DNA of 64,000 nucleotides from JdFR-22 sp964534325 (GCA_964534325.1 CAZHOR010000008.1:1-64000), one strand, 5' to 3'; numbered from the stretch's first letter, positions 53,501-61,766 are shown. A program made the numbers and translations. Notes: generated by a model not told the origin, from the sequence alone.

Positions 53501-55571
53501 TTTCTAAGTCACCTTTCTCTTTATGAATAATACCGGATTTGAACCGGGCCTCTACGTAAGTGGAATCCAGTCTTAATACTTCCTGAAATTCTTTTAATGC
53601 CTTATTCAGCTCGTCTAACTGGTAATATATATCTCCCAGGTAAAAATGACCTTCAGTATGGTTGGTATTCAATTTCACAACTTCTTTGAACTCCTCTTTA
53701 GCTTTTATAAGAAACCCTTTGTTGTAGTATGCAATACCCAGATTATACCTGGCTTCCTGATGCCTGGCGTCAACATCTACGACTTCTTGAAACTCCTTGA
53801 TAGCTTTCTCAATATCTCCTTTTTGTTTGTATGCTATTCCCAGGCTATATATAGCGTCTTTGTGCTCGCAATTTAAGCTCAAAACCTCTTTGAATTTTTC
53901 GATCGATTTATCAACTTCGCCCAATTGGTAGTATATTTGGCCCAGGTTGTAGGAGACTTCTTGGTTTCCTGTTGTTTTTATTACTTGTTCTAGTTCTTGG
54001 GCGGCTAGTTCGTGGTCTCCTTTTTGTTTGTATGCTATTCCCAGGTTGTATCTTGCCTCTAAATGCTCACTATCTGTCCTCAACACATCCAGGAACTCTT
54101 TTATGGCCAGATTAAGCTCCCCAGTATTTAAGTAGGCCTCTCCCAACTTGTATCTGACGTTGATGTCTTCAAGATTGTGTCTCAGCACTTCCTGGAACTC
54201 CTTGATAGCTTTATCATACTTGTTTTGCTGATAGTAAAGAAGACCAAGGCGGTAATGTGCGGTAAAATTGTCGGGGTTGAATGAGAGCAAGTTCTCCAGG
54301 GCTTCAATTGCCCTGTCGGGATCTTTTAACTGTTCGTAGATAAGTCCCAGATAATAATATATTCCCTCAAGCCTCCATTCCTCAACCAGAAGTTGTTCGA
54401 ACTTGTTTTTGGCCAGGTTGAGCTCTCCCTGCTCTTTGTAGGCAATTGCCAGATTGTAGCGGACCTCGAGATCATCAGGACTGTTCTTCAGCACCTCCTT
54501 GAATATGGGTATCGCTCGAGAATAATTCTTCAGCTCAAAATAAGCAAGTCCCAGATCACGGGTTATATCATACTCTGGATATTCTCTTATCTTCTCGAAC
54601 TCCTCTATTGCACTGCTGCTGTAACCCTGCTGAAGGTATATGGTGCCCAGGTTGTATATAGCGTCTTTATGGTCGTTATCTCTCCTCAAGACCTCTAAAA
54701 ATTCTTTGGCTGCCAGTTCCAGTTGTTTATTCTCCTTTAAAGCCAGCCCCAAACTGTAATGGGCTTTTATATGGTGGGGATTTAGCCTCACAACTTCGTC
54801 GAACTCCTTAACAGCCTTCTTTACTTCTCCTTGCCGGTAATAGATGAGTCCCAGCCTGTAGTGGCAGTTCACGTGGTTGGGGTTCAGCTTGAGGAACTTC
54901 TCCAGATGTTCAATCGCTTTCTCGAACTGTTCCTGTTCGCAGTACAACATCCCCAGATCATAACGGACCTGCTTGTGGTTGGGGTTCAGCTTGAGGAACT
55001 CTTTATAATGCTCTATAGCTTTATCGAATTTCTCCTGCTTGTAATAAGTGATTCCCAAGTTGTGATGCGCTTCTGCATTTTTGGGGTTGGCCTTCAAGCA
55101 TTTGTGATACTCTTTAATGGCCTTATCCAGCTCTCCGGACCTGTAGTAAACCAGACCCAGATTCAAGAACGCTTCAGAATTATTTTTATCGATTTTTGTG
55201 GCCTTCTTAAATTCCTTCTCGGCTTTTTCATAGTTTTCCTGGTCCATATAAGCTATTCCCAGGCTTATATGGGCGTCAGGGTCTTCTGGATTTATGCTAA
55301 GAGCTTCGATGTATTCCTTAATAGCTTCTTCAACATTCCCTTTAAGGTAGTAGAGAAGCCCTAAGTTCAAGTGTGCTTCACTGTCATCTGGATCTATCTT
55401 CAGGACATTTTTGAACTCTTCAATAGCTCTGTCGGTCTCTCCTTTCTTGTAGTATAGGAAACCTAAATTGAATCTGGCTTCGACGTTATCCGGCTCGGTC
55501 CACAGGATTCTGTTGTACTCTCTTATAGCTTTATCCGGATTTTCTGTATCAACTTTCTTAGAGGAGTTCAT
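50517..55571 (-). CDS. Giant TPR-repeat protein (about 49 repeats)
   Basis: The whole 1684-residue protein is made of 34-residue tetratricopeptide repeats, close to 49 by length, with the usual A-x3-LG-x-A/I-Y-x3-G-x4-A-I-x-E/K-F pattern; no other domain, signal peptide or membrane segment appears. TPRs bind peptides and would form a long superhelix. GGGTGAG before the ATG at 55571 supports the start. It stands alone, convergent with ftsY and divergent from hemD. Partners cannot be predicted. Confidence 0.93.
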   Translation of the reverse strand: MNSSKKVDTENPDKAIREYNRILWTEPDNVEARFNLGFLYYKKGETDRAIEEFKNVLKIDPDDSEAHLNLGLLYYLKGNVEEAIKEYIEALSINPEDPDAHISLGIAYMDQENYEKAEKEFKKATKIDKNNSEAFLNLGLVYYRSGELDKAIKEYHKCLKANPKNAEAHHNLGITYYKQEKFDKAIEHYKEFLKLNPNHKQVRYDLGMLYCEQEQFEKAIEHLEKFLKLNPNHVNCHYRLGLIYYRQGEVKKAVKEFDEVVRLNPHHIKAHYSLGLALKENKQLELAAKEFLEVLRRDNDHKDAIYNLGTIYLQQGYSSSAIEEFEKIREYPEYDITRDLGLAYFELKNYSRAIPIFKEVLKNSPDDLEVRYNLAIAYKEQGELNLAKNKFEQLLVEEWRLEGIYYYLGLIYEQLKDPDRAIEALENLLSFNPDNFTAHYRLGLLYYQQNKYDKAIKEFQEVLRHNLEDINVRYKLGEAYLNTGELNLAIKEFLDVLRTDSEHLEARYNLGIAYKQKGDHELAAQELEQVIKTTGNQEVSYNLGQIYYQLGEVDKSIEKFKEVLSLNCEHKDAIYSLGIAYKQKGDIEKAIKEFQEVVDVDARHQEARYNLGIAYYNKGFLIKAKEEFKEVVKLNTNHTEGHFYLGDIYYQLDELNKALKEFQEVLRLDSTYVEARFKSGIIHKEKGDLEKAIKELKEVCRQDEEYLEARYNLGIAYKQKGDHELAAQELEQVIKTTGNQEVSYNLGQIYYQLGETESAIRYLKKVLTHNDSHIDSHYLLGVIYKQENELDKAIEEFKEVIRLNPQHLEGHNEMGYIYYELREFNEAIKEFKEVLDLEPDNKDAHYTLALIYKQKGEFDKSIEEFNEYLKLEPNSFQAHYELGFLYYNPSGVKNTELSIREFQEALRIESDPRIQRILGNIYFNQGFLDAAKKEYTRALKAYSKDKNIHLKLGDIYYKQGDYDTAIKEYKESLKIDPDSIEARMGLGYAHYFNGNSSGAIKELEKASSFNPDIDGVQYTLGIAYSQNGDYEIAAEKLEQFLSKNPDHKEGQYKLGTIFWENKEYARAIERFKEVIRLDKNHFDARYKLGIAYKENGDLELSRDELEDISGHWRNEDLYINLGTVYFELGESTKAIKYLKEGLKLDPTNKEARYALGKAYKEKEKFHKAIKEYKDVVKIDPLDLDVRFELGEMYKELKDYDLAVREFLEVLRRDPDHYKAKLKLGELYKEQGAVRLAIEEFNDILKVNPSDVDAHLNLGMIYYQQYNADKAVEKLQEVVRQEPGNTKAHYALGYMYLTQENYMGAIDEFTVVLRKNPGDLESLRYLGEAYNKKGELDNAIKIFEEIVKKDPQHLEARYNLGIAYRQKGEDDKATREFEEVLKIAPHHVEAKYNLGIAYKNKDDMDRAAEEFMDVTESDPDHLEARCELGGIYNRRGDFESAFAEFTHILKIDPQHTGARLGLADTYYKQGELYKAVEEYKEALRIEPDNVKARYNLALAYKEAEETDMAIREFKEVLKNDPGFTSAHLNLGIAYKAKGDHYNAEIEFKEIIRQDPQNADAHYQLGTLYHDKGNDGAAMEEYFKVLNINPQHTFAHLNLGVAYYKQGKIDTSITEFEEVLQLDPQNADAHYNLGVAYRDRGDFQKAIHYYKKFLDVAPPDYSRFFKMVEDTIRQLESTTKEGLLRK
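53317..53453 (-). repeat. Internal duplicated segment of TPR gene, copy 1
   Basis: This 137-base segment is identical to 53926-54062, both coding for part of YKQKGDHELAAQELEQVIKT and the following NLGQIYYQLG. Other repeats in the gene differ strongly at DNA level, so this pair was recently copied or homogenised. Confidence 0.88.
53926..54062 (-). repeat. Internal duplicated segment of TPR gene, copy 2
   Basis: The second copy lies 609 bases (203 codons) from the first, in the same frame and strand. It uses more AT-rich codons than many neighbouring repeats. Confidence 0.88.
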
Positions 55572-55674
55572 AACTCACCCTTCTTCATGGTTATAATAAT
55601 GAAATATTGTAATGTAGATTTGGATGCCCAATTATTAAGAGTTACTCAATTGGACATAATGAGGAGGGAAAGGG

Positions 55675-55689
55675 GGGGTTGAGAACCCC
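55675..55689. other. Short inverted repeat upstream of TPR gene
   Basis: GGGGTT-GAG-AACCCC forms a perfect 6-bp stem in the 262-base divergent space between the TPR gene and hemD (55572-55833). It is a candidate regulator-binding site or RNA hairpin; the rest of the gap is AT-rich with a TATA-like AATATATATG near 55802 before hemD. Confidence 0.35.
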
Positions 55690-55833
55690 TCATAATGTGA
55701 AATTGATAATGGAGAGAATAGAAATTGATTCGAATGAATATTATGGGAGCAGAACCGTTCAGAGTATTTACTTAATAGAGAATAATCCTTATTGGAAAGC
55801 AAATATATATGCTGAGGTTTAAAGTGAATTAAT

Positions 55834-56553
55834 ATGAAGATTGCCGTGCTCCGACCAAGAGAATACATTCAGCAGACCCTGGATATATTCCCTGCCGATA
55901 TGGAAGTCATTCCGGTCCCATTCCTCAAAATAAATGTCAATGCAGAAGGAATTGAGGAATTAAAGAATTTGAACCATTTTGATGTCGCTGTGGTGACCAG
56001 TCAGACTGCTGCCAGGATCATATCAGATTACTCGCACATTTTAAAACATAAAAGAGTGATCGCCATCGGGAAGAAAACGGCTGAAGCATTGTCCAGATAT
56101 GGGATCGAGGCCGAAATACCGGAAAAATTTGACTCTCAAACAGTATATAACCAGTATAAAGACGAATTGGAAAATCTTCGGGTTGTGCTTTTGAGGAGCA
56201 ATAGAGGCGATCCCGTTCTGTTAAAACTAAATGATGTTGCCCGGGTGGAGGAAGTGGTCCTCTACACCATTGAAAAAGAATGGGGAGAGGAGCAAAAAAG
56301 GCTCTTGAACATGATCAGAGATAAAGAGGTAGATGCTATAGTCTTCTCCAGCAGTATGATGGTCAAAAGCTTTATGGGTCTGGCAGAGGAGATGAAAATA
56401 ACGCAAGAATTGATCGAATGCTTAACCCGGGTCTGGGTGATAGCTATCGGACCTCCAACTGCCAAGATGCTTAAAGAATATGGTGTGGAGGCGGAAATGC
56501 CTGAAGAATATACTTTTAACGGTATAGTTAAATTACTATCCAGCTTAAAATAA
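55834..56553 (+). CDS. hemD: Uroporphyrinogen-III synthase
   Basis: This 239-residue enzyme cyclises hydroxymethylbilane to uroporphyrinogen III, a precursor of heme, siroheme and cobamides. It shows the two-lobe HemD pattern: FDVAVVTSQTAARI, RVIAIGKKTAEALSRYGI, VVLLRSNRGDPVLLKL and VWVIAIGPPTAKMLKEYGVEAE. HemD is poorly conserved but these are characteristic. It is the only tetrapyrrole gene here. Confidence 0.88.
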   Translation: MKIAVLRPREYIQQTLDIFPADMEVIPVPFLKINVNAEGIEELKNLNHFDVAVVTSQTAARIISDYSHILKHKRVIAIGKKTAEALSRYGIEAEIPEKFDSQTVYNQYKDELENLRVVLLRSNRGDPVLLKLNDVARVEEVVLYTIEKEWGEEQKRLLNMIRDKEVDAIVFSSSMMVKSFMGLAEEMKITQELIECLTRVWVIAIGPPTAKMLKEYGVEAEMPEEYTFNGIVKLLSSLK

Positions 56554-56611
56554 TTGATTAAAAGATGATTAAATGAATAAGTTAGATAAGTTAGGAAATG
56601 GATAGGGGGTG

Positions 56612-56791
56612 ATGGGTCTGTATCTGAGTTGTCCTCAATGCAATAACGATACCTTCAAAATAAGGGATAGAAAAGCTGAATGCACCAAATGCGGCAATAT
56701 CGTATACATATGTGAAGGTCGCAAGCCGGAGCCCCCGGAACATCCGGAACCAGTCCCACCCAGCAAACCTCAAGAGTACTGGTACAGGTGA
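56612..56791 (+). CDS. Small zinc-ribbon protein
   Basis: This 59-residue protein has CPQC and CTKC about 20 residues apart (SCPQCNNDTFKIRDRK, then AECTKCGNIV), a zinc ribbon, and a Pro/Glu-rich tail. ATG 56612 follows GGGGTG. It stops four bases before aroA and so may be co-translated. No function is known. Confidence 0.65.
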   Translation: MGLYLSCPQCNNDTFKIRDRKAECTKCGNIVYICEGRKPEPPEHPEPVPPSKPQEYWYR

Positions 56792-56795
56792 GATC

Positions 56796-58073
56796 ATGGA
56801 TGTGATGGTCAGAAAAAGTGAGCTGCAAGGTAAGGCTACTCCCCCACCATCCAAGAGCTATACTCATAGAGCTCTGATCTCCGCATCTCTTTCTCCCATG
56901 GCCAGAATTAAAAACCCCCTTATCTCTGAAGATACTATTGCCACCCTCAATTTTTGCCGGTTCATGGGGGCTGAAGTGCAGAGGACATGTGAAGGCTTGC
57001 TGATGGGGGGAGCGAACCCCCACAGAGCCGAGGGATACCTGTATTTAGCAAACTCCGGCACTACCCTCAGAATCGCTCTGGGACTGATATCGCTGTCCAG
57101 GGGATGTAAATACACCGTTGCAGATGGTGACGACTCCCTGAGGAAAAGACCTAATGAGCAGTTGATCAGAGCCTTGAAGTATCTTGGGGCGGATATAAGG
57201 GGGTCTGGAAACTATGAGGTGCCTCTATGGGTTAGGGGAGTTATAAAAGGGGAGGGGATAGAGATGAGTGCCGATAGCTCTCAATATGTCTCATCTCTAC
57301 TCTATGCCCTCCCCCTCGCATATGGGGATTCTACTCTTAAGTTAACATCAACGAAATCAAAACCGTATATTGACATAAGCTTACACGTCCTGAAGGAGAG
57401 CGGAATTGAAATTGAAGTTGAAGAGCAGGAAGGTACTTACATTTACCACATCCCTCAGGATCAGGATTATCGCCTAAGAGGCTTTGAAGTTCCAGCAGAT
57501 TTCTCTTCTGCAAGCTATCTTATAGCCGCTGGCCTGCTGGGAGGTAGAGTAAAGATAAACAATATCTTTAACTCCATGCAGGGAGACAAAGTTGTAGTGG
57601 ATGCGATCAAAGAGATGGGTGGTAAAGTCTCTTGGAATAAAGAGAAAGGTGTTCTGGATGTGGAAAGATCCGAACTGGAAGGAATAGAATTCGATGGGGG
57701 TAACTCTCCAGACCTCGTGCCGGCAATAGCTGTTCTGGCAGCAGTAGCTAAAGGCAGGTCCAGAATATATAACGCTGCTCACTTGAGAATGAAAGAAATA
57801 GACAGGATAGAAGGGATTTGCAGGAACTTGAGGGCTCTGGGTATTGAAGCCAGAGAGACAGAGGATGGCATGGAAATTGAAGGCGGCAGCATCAAAGGAG
57901 GTACCGTAAATTCATATGGGGACCACCGAATGGCTCTGGCATTCTCCCTTCTGGGCCTGATGGGCGGTAAAGAAGTAAGAGTAAAGAATGCGGAGGCAGT
58001 CTCCGTTTCTTATCCAGGATTTTTTAATGTTTTAAGGTCACTTGGAGCTAATTTAAGCACAAGAGGGAATTGA
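56796..58073 (+). CDS. aroA: 3-phosphoshikimate 1-carboxyvinyltransferase (EPSP synthase)
   Basis: This 425-residue enzyme joins shikimate-3-phosphate with phosphoenolpyruvate. It has PPSKSYTHRAL at residues about 15-25, LANSGTTLR, LRKRPNEQL, RMKEIDRIEG and GDHRMALAFSL, all EPSP synthase active-site motifs. ATG 56796 has GGTGA in the right position. It ends one base before aroC. Confidence 0.96.
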   Translation: MDVMVRKSELQGKATPPPSKSYTHRALISASLSPMARIKNPLISEDTIATLNFCRFMGAEVQRTCEGLLMGGANPHRAEGYLYLANSGTTLRIALGLISLSRGCKYTVADGDDSLRKRPNEQLIRALKYLGADIRGSGNYEVPLWVRGVIKGEGIEMSADSSQYVSSLLYALPLAYGDSTLKLTSTKSKPYIDISLHVLKESGIEIEVEEQEGTYIYHIPQDQDYRLRGFEVPADFSSASYLIAAGLLGGRVKINNIFNSMQGDKVVVDAIKEMGGKVSWNKEKGVLDVERSELEGIEFDGGNSPDLVPAIAVLAAVAKGRSRIYNAAHLRMKEIDRIEGICRNLRALGIEARETEDGMEIEGGSIKGGTVNSYGDHRMALAFSLLGLMGGKEVRVKNAEAVSVSYPGFFNVLRSLGANLSTRGN

Positions 58074-58074
58074 A

Positions 58075-59163
58075 ATGACTGGTAGTGTTTTGGGACAAAT
58101 ATTCAGGACCATCACGTGGGGTGAGAGTCATGGAAGAGCAGTTGGATGCGTAGTAGAAGGCTGTCCCTCTGGCTTGACCCTTAATGAGGAGGATATCCAA
58201 AAGGAGCTGGATAGAAGAAGACCGGGAGGGAGGTTAGCCTCCTCTCGAAAAGAAAAGGATAAGGCAGAGATCCTTTCAGGAGTTTTTGAGAACAGGGCTA
58301 CAGGAACCCCCATTTCTTTACTCGTATGGAACAAGGATGTCGATTCAAAATCATATGAAAAATTCAAGGACCTGTTCAGGCCGGGTCACGCCGATTATAC
58401 CTACTTTGCGAAATATGGGATAAGAGACTGGAGAGGAGGAGGCAGAGCCTCGGCCAGAGAAACAGTGGGCAGGGTAGCGGCAGGAGCTATAGCCAAAAAG
58501 ATATTGAAGAATTTTGGAGTGTCTGTAGGAGGTTATTCTAAGGAGATAGCAGGGATAAAATGCGAGCCTCCATGGGACTTCGAAGAGAACATCCAGAGAG
58601 CTGAATCGAATGAATTGAGATGTCCTGATGAAACTGCAGCGAAACAAATGGAAGAAAAGATTATTGAAGCCAGAAAAGAGGGAGACAGTGTGGGAGGCAT
58701 TGCAGAGATAGTAGTGAAGAACCCTCCAGCAGGATTGGGTGAGCCTGTATTCAACAAGCTGGATGCTTACCTCGCATATGCCATCATGAGCGTACCGGCA
58801 GTTAAGGGTATAGAGATCGGTGCAGGTTTCGAGGCAGCCCGCATGAGGGGTAGTGAGGACAATGATAACCTGACTGTGGACAAAGGAGATATCGGGTTCG
58901 AGACCAATAACTCCGGGGGCATACTGGGAGGAATATCCAATGGAGAGGATATCGTCTTGAGAGCAGCAATAAAGCCCACTCCATCCATATCCAGAACACA
59001 GAAAACCGTTAACTACAGGAAGATGGAGGAGGAAGAAATAGAGGTCAAGGGCAGACACGATCCCTGCATTGTGCCCCGGGCCGTTCCTGTGCTGGAAGCC
59101 ATGACAGCTCTGGTGATAACCGATTGCATGATGATGCAGAGGCTAATTCCCCGATTCGTATAG
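58075..59163 (+). CDS. aroC: Chorismate synthase
   Basis: This 362-residue enzyme makes chorismate from EPSP with reduced flavin. ITWGESHGRAVGCVVEGCPSG, the RPGHADYTY, GGGRASARETVGRVAAGAIA and VKGRHDPCIVPRAVPVLEAM motifs are all diagnostic. It follows aroA directly. Its 3' end overlaps the convergent HEAT protein gene by 21 bases. Confidence 0.97.
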   Translation: MTGSVLGQIFRTITWGESHGRAVGCVVEGCPSGLTLNEEDIQKELDRRRPGGRLASSRKEKDKAEILSGVFENRATGTPISLLVWNKDVDSKSYEKFKDLFRPGHADYTYFAKYGIRDWRGGGRASARETVGRVAAGAIAKKILKNFGVSVGGYSKEIAGIKCEPPWDFEENIQRAESNELRCPDETAAKQMEEKIIEARKEGDSVGGIAEIVVKNPPAGLGEPVFNKLDAYLAYAIMSVPAVKGIEIGAGFEAARMRGSEDNDNLTVDKGDIGFETNNSGGILGGISNGEDIVLRAAIKPTPSISRTQKTVNYRKMEEEEIEVKGRHDPCIVPRAVPVLEAMTALVITDCMMMQRLIPRFV

Positions 59164-59679
59164 AGCTTCCCGGGTTTTCCATAACTTCTGGTTGTCAGCT
59201 GAGATCTTTTTCAGAGCTTCCAGAGCCACATATTGAACATAAGAACTCCTGTCATCCAGTAATTTGGATAGATAGGGGGCTGCCTTTTCTGCAAAATGGC
59301 TGTATTTGCTTCCGATAAGCCCCGCAGCTTCAGCGGCTCTGTGCCTCACCCAGGGACAATCATCGTCCATCAAATCTATTATCTTCTCTTCTGAATAATA
59401 CATCCTGCCCAGAAAATGAGCTGCGTGCCCCCTTACCCATTTGTTCTGGTCATGGAGGGCCCTCAAAAAAGTGTTGACAATATAGTCCTTTTCCTGCAAT
59501 CCGTTTTCAGCATTCTCAGTAATTCTGCCCAGAGCATAAACCGCTCGTATCCTAACCTGCCCATCTTCATTCTCCATTAGCCGTATAAGTTCTGGGACAA
59601 GGTCTTTGTTTATCCCTAACTCCTCAAATTCTTTTTTGTATTTCTTGCTATTGACGTATTTCTCCAGCTGGGATTGCAT
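59143..59679 (-). CDS. HEAT-repeat protein
   Basis: This 178-residue protein has four or five helical repeats of about 30 residues with the HEAT/PBS-lyase-like pattern: VRIRAVYALGRI, KWVRGHAAHFLGRM, PWVRHRAAEAAGLI and SYVQYVALEALKKI. Such proteins serve as scaffolds or, in some archaea, act in cofactor attachment. No partner can be named. Confidence 0.83.
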   Translation of the reverse strand: MQSQLEKYVNSKKYKKEFEELGINKDLVPELIRLMENEDGQVRIRAVYALGRITENAENGLQEKDYIVNTFLRALHDQNKWVRGHAAHFLGRMYYSEEKIIDLMDDDCPWVRHRAAEAAGLIGSKYSHFAEKAAPYLSKLLDDRSSYVQYVALEALKKISADNQKLWKTREALYESGN

Positions 59680-59775
59680 TAATCCATCCTCAACCTTTCA
59701 CCTTAAAAATCTATATGTAGCAATCGATAGTAAACAGATAGTAAAAGATATATGGGAAACGGAGGAGTTTGAACA

Positions 59776-60450
59776 ATGATAGTTGTCATTTCCGTAGGCG
59801 GCTCTGTTCTGATGAGCGATTTCAATTCCAGTAGAGTTAAAGATTTTGCCGCAGAGATCGAGAAGCTGGCTACTGAACACCAGGTTTTCGTAGTGGTGGG
59901 AGGCGGAAAGGTAGCCAGAGAATACATCAAGCTGGTCAGAGAGCTGGGAGGAGATGAAACCTCCTGTGATTATGTGGGTATTGATGTGACCAGAATGAAT
60001 GCTACCGTGCTTGCTTCGGGCATAAAGGGGGCTTCCAGAAAGATACCCCATGATCTGAAGGATGCATACGAATATTCTTTGAACCACTCTGTAGTGATTA
60101 TGGGCGGAACGTTTCCTGGCCACACCACCGACGCCGTGGCAGCCCTACTTGCAGAGTATGTTAACGCCGATATCTTTCTTAATGCCACTTCAGTAGATGG
60201 CGTTTACACTGCTGACCCATGGAAAGACGACGGAGCATCCAGATTTGAAAAGATATCTACCAGGGATCTGGTGGAGATAGTATCGCAGGCAGAGGCCAAC
60301 GCAGGAAGCAGTACAGTACTCGACTTGCTTGCAGCCAAGATTATAGACAGGAGCAAAATAAAGACCGTAGTATTTCTGGGCAAGCCAGAGAACATTAAAA
60401 AGGCACTTAAGGGAGAGATAGAAGGTATCGGAACCGTAATCGAACCTTGA
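59776..60450 (+). CDS. pyrH: Uridylate kinase (archaeal UMP kinase)
   Basis: This 224-residue amino-acid-kinase-fold enzyme phosphorylates UMP to UDP. It has VVISVGGSVLM at the N-terminus, VVVGGGKVAREYI, YVGIDVTRMNATVLA and GTFPGHTTDAVAALLAEYV, the archaeal PyrH pattern. It lacks an adjacent pyrimidine operon. Confidence 0.93.
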   Translation: MIVVISVGGSVLMSDFNSSRVKDFAAEIEKLATEHQVFVVVGGGKVAREYIKLVRELGGDETSCDYVGIDVTRMNATVLASGIKGASRKIPHDLKDAYEYSLNHSVVIMGGTFPGHTTDAVAALLAEYVNADIFLNATSVDGVYTADPWKDDGASRFEKISTRDLVEIVSQAEANAGSSTVLDLLAAKIIDRSKIKTVVFLGKPENIKKALKGEIEGIGTVIEP

Positions 60451-60493
60451 GCTAACCTTGAACTGTTATTGATTGCTTTAGTGGTAAATAATA

Positions 60494-60520
60494 GTGGTGG
60501 AACTCAAGTGGTTCCACCAC
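60494..60520. other. Perfect 10-bp stem, 7-base loop inverted repeat
   Basis: GTGGTGGAAC, loop TCAAGTG, GTTCCACCAC. There is no following T tract, so it is not a typical terminator; it may be an RNA structure or the end of a lost mobile element. Confidence 0.6.
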
Positions 60521-60700
60521 AGCGACAAGTGGTGGCCGGATGTCCGCATGGTTGGATATCGGATGGATATCGGTCGGATTCCGGTTGATAGTGTATATTT
60601 TTTAATAAAACAAATAGCTGTCGAGTGGTGTGAAAGTGAATTAAATTTGGTACCCCAACCTAATTCTTCGAATAGACTATTTTCTCATACGCATATAAGC

Positions 60701-60710
60701 AAAATTTAAA
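60701..60710 (+). promoter_or_regulatory. TATA-like promoter for hsp20
   Basis: AAAATTTAAA predicts a start near 60731, giving a leader of about 65 bases up to the ATG at 60796. The leader contains the palindrome at 60747-60756. Confidence 0.45.
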
Positions 60711-60737
60711 TACATCTTGTTATAACGTAATGTTAGT

Positions 60738-60759
60738 AACCAAAAGTGGTTAACCAAAA
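60738..60759 (+). promoter_or_regulatory. Candidate hsp20 operator
   Basis: TAACCAAAA occurs twice (60738-60746 and 60751-60759, 13 bases apart), and TGGTTAACCA at 60747-60756 is a perfect palindrome. Its place just after the predicted start suits a repressor such as archaeal heat-shock regulator Phr; this is inference. Confidence 0.4.
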
Positions 60760-60795
60760 CTCTATGTTAAAAAATAGTAGAGAGGTGTGAAAAAT

Positions 60796-61365
60796 ATGGA
60801 CTGTAACGATGATAGATGCAATCCCTGGAGGAGAGGGAATTTGAATAGGAACAGATTCACCGACCTGTTCGGCGGATTTGGAGATTTTGACGAGATGTAC
60901 GAAAGAATGCTTAAAGAATTCACTCAAACCTTCAAGAACCCGGAGCTGGGAGCCGGACCATATGTATGGGGCTTCTCAGTGAAATTAGGGCCAGATGGCA
61001 AGCCAGAGATTAAGGAATTCGGTAATAGACCAGGATTAGATGAGGAGCAGCCGACCGAGGGGACAGAGGTAACTGAAGGAATGCAAGGCGCTCGCAAACC
61101 CTTAATAGATGTCATGGAAGGCGAAGAGGAAGTCAACGTCATCGCAGAGATGCCTGGGGTTAATAAAGAAGATATTCACGTTGATGCATCTGAGACCAGT
61201 GTTGAAGTAACTGCAGAGACAGAAGACAGGAAATATCATGAAGTAGTGGACTTTGGAGCCGAAGTGATTCCTGACTCTGCACAGGCGAAGTATAACAATG
61301 GTGTTCTGGAGATAGTCTTCAAGAGAAAACACAAAGAAGAGAAGAAAAAGATCAACATCGACTAA
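60796..61365 (+). CDS. hsp20: Small heat shock protein, Hsp20/alpha-crystallin family
   Basis: This 189-residue chaperone has an N-terminal Asp/Arg/Phe-rich region (RFTDLFGGFGDFDEMYER), and an alpha-crystallin domain at about residues 100-189 with VNVIAEMPGVNKEDIHVDAS, and ends VLEIVFKRKHKEEKKKINID. ATG 60796 is set by GAGGTG at 60782-60787; GTG 60787 is the alternative. The region before the core domain is long and acidic, which differs from compact archaeal Hsp20 proteins. Confidence 0.92.
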   Translation: MDCNDDRCNPWRRGNLNRNRFTDLFGGFGDFDEMYERMLKEFTQTFKNPELGAGPYVWGFSVKLGPDGKPEIKEFGNRPGLDEEQPTEGTEVTEGMQGARKPLIDVMEGEEEVNVIAEMPGVNKEDIHVDASETSVEVTAETEDRKYHEVVDFGAEVIPDSAQAKYNNGVLEIVFKRKHKEEKKKINID

Positions 61366-61395
61366 TCCTCATTTTCTTTTTTATTTTAATCATTT
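61366..61395 (+). terminator. T-rich putative terminator after hsp20
   Basis: TCCTCATTTTCTTTTTTATT immediately follows the hsp20 stop codon and contains runs of four and six T, as expected for archaeal intrinsic termination. Confidence 0.45.
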
Positions 61396-61502
61396 AAGTC
61401 GATCTAAAAGTTGGGAAAATAAACTTATGTTCAAAGCAATTAACAACAGAAAGTAATTAGCAAATCAATCTTCTTTTTGTGGTTGATTGAAGAACTGCAG
61501 GA

Positions 61503-61766
61503 TTATGAGCAGGTTATGAGCAGGTTAGAATAATCCCAAAGAAGCTTTACAAATTCCTCTACGCTCAGTTCGGCCTGATTTAATATAATTCTGAGAGTCC
61601 CTTTTTTTAGTGAAGAATGTAAAGGTACAGTTACTTTAATTGTCCTTGTTTCAGTTCTCTTCTCCATTCTGACGTGACTGCCTCTCTGTCTTACGGCTAT
61701 AAACCCAGCTCTTGATAATGCCTTGATAGTCTTCTCTCCAGAAACTACGGGCAGCTTGAAAGGCAA
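61503..61766 (-). CDS. hicA: HicA-type mRNA interferase toxin
   Basis: This 87-residue protein has the HicA pattern VSGEKTIKALSRAGFIAVRQRGSH, with the catalytic His of GSH, followed by HSSLKKGTLRIILNQAEL. It starts with TTG at 61766, with GGTGG before it. The final ten residues (WDYSNLLITCS) extend a little past the family end. It follows hicB by 20 bases. Confidence 0.88.
   Translation of the reverse strand: MPFKLPVVSGEKTIKALSRAGFIAVRQRGSHVRMEKRTETRTIKVTVPLHSSLKKGTLRIILNQAELSVEEFVKLLWDYSNLLITCS

Larger units (their letters stand above)
60451..60795. other. Intergenic region with hairpin and hsp20 control elements
   Basis: These 345 bases hold no recognisable gene. They contain a perfect 10-bp inverted repeat at 60494-60520, short tandem GGATATCGG copies near 60553-60572, a TATA-like element at 60701-60710 and a palindrome plus direct repeat at 60738-60759. 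An ORF at 60494-60709 has no family resemblance and runs through the hairpin. Confidence 0.5.

Noticed and set aside
54831..55364. Long plus-strand open frames across the TPR gene
   Set aside because: They follow the codon periodicity of the TPR repeats on the minus strand, which repeats every 34 codons, and have no independent start or family resemblance.
60494..60709. 71-codon ORF between pyrH and hsp20
   Set aside because: It starts inside a perfect inverted repeat, has a composition unlike coding DNA of the neighbours and covers the hsp20 promoter.
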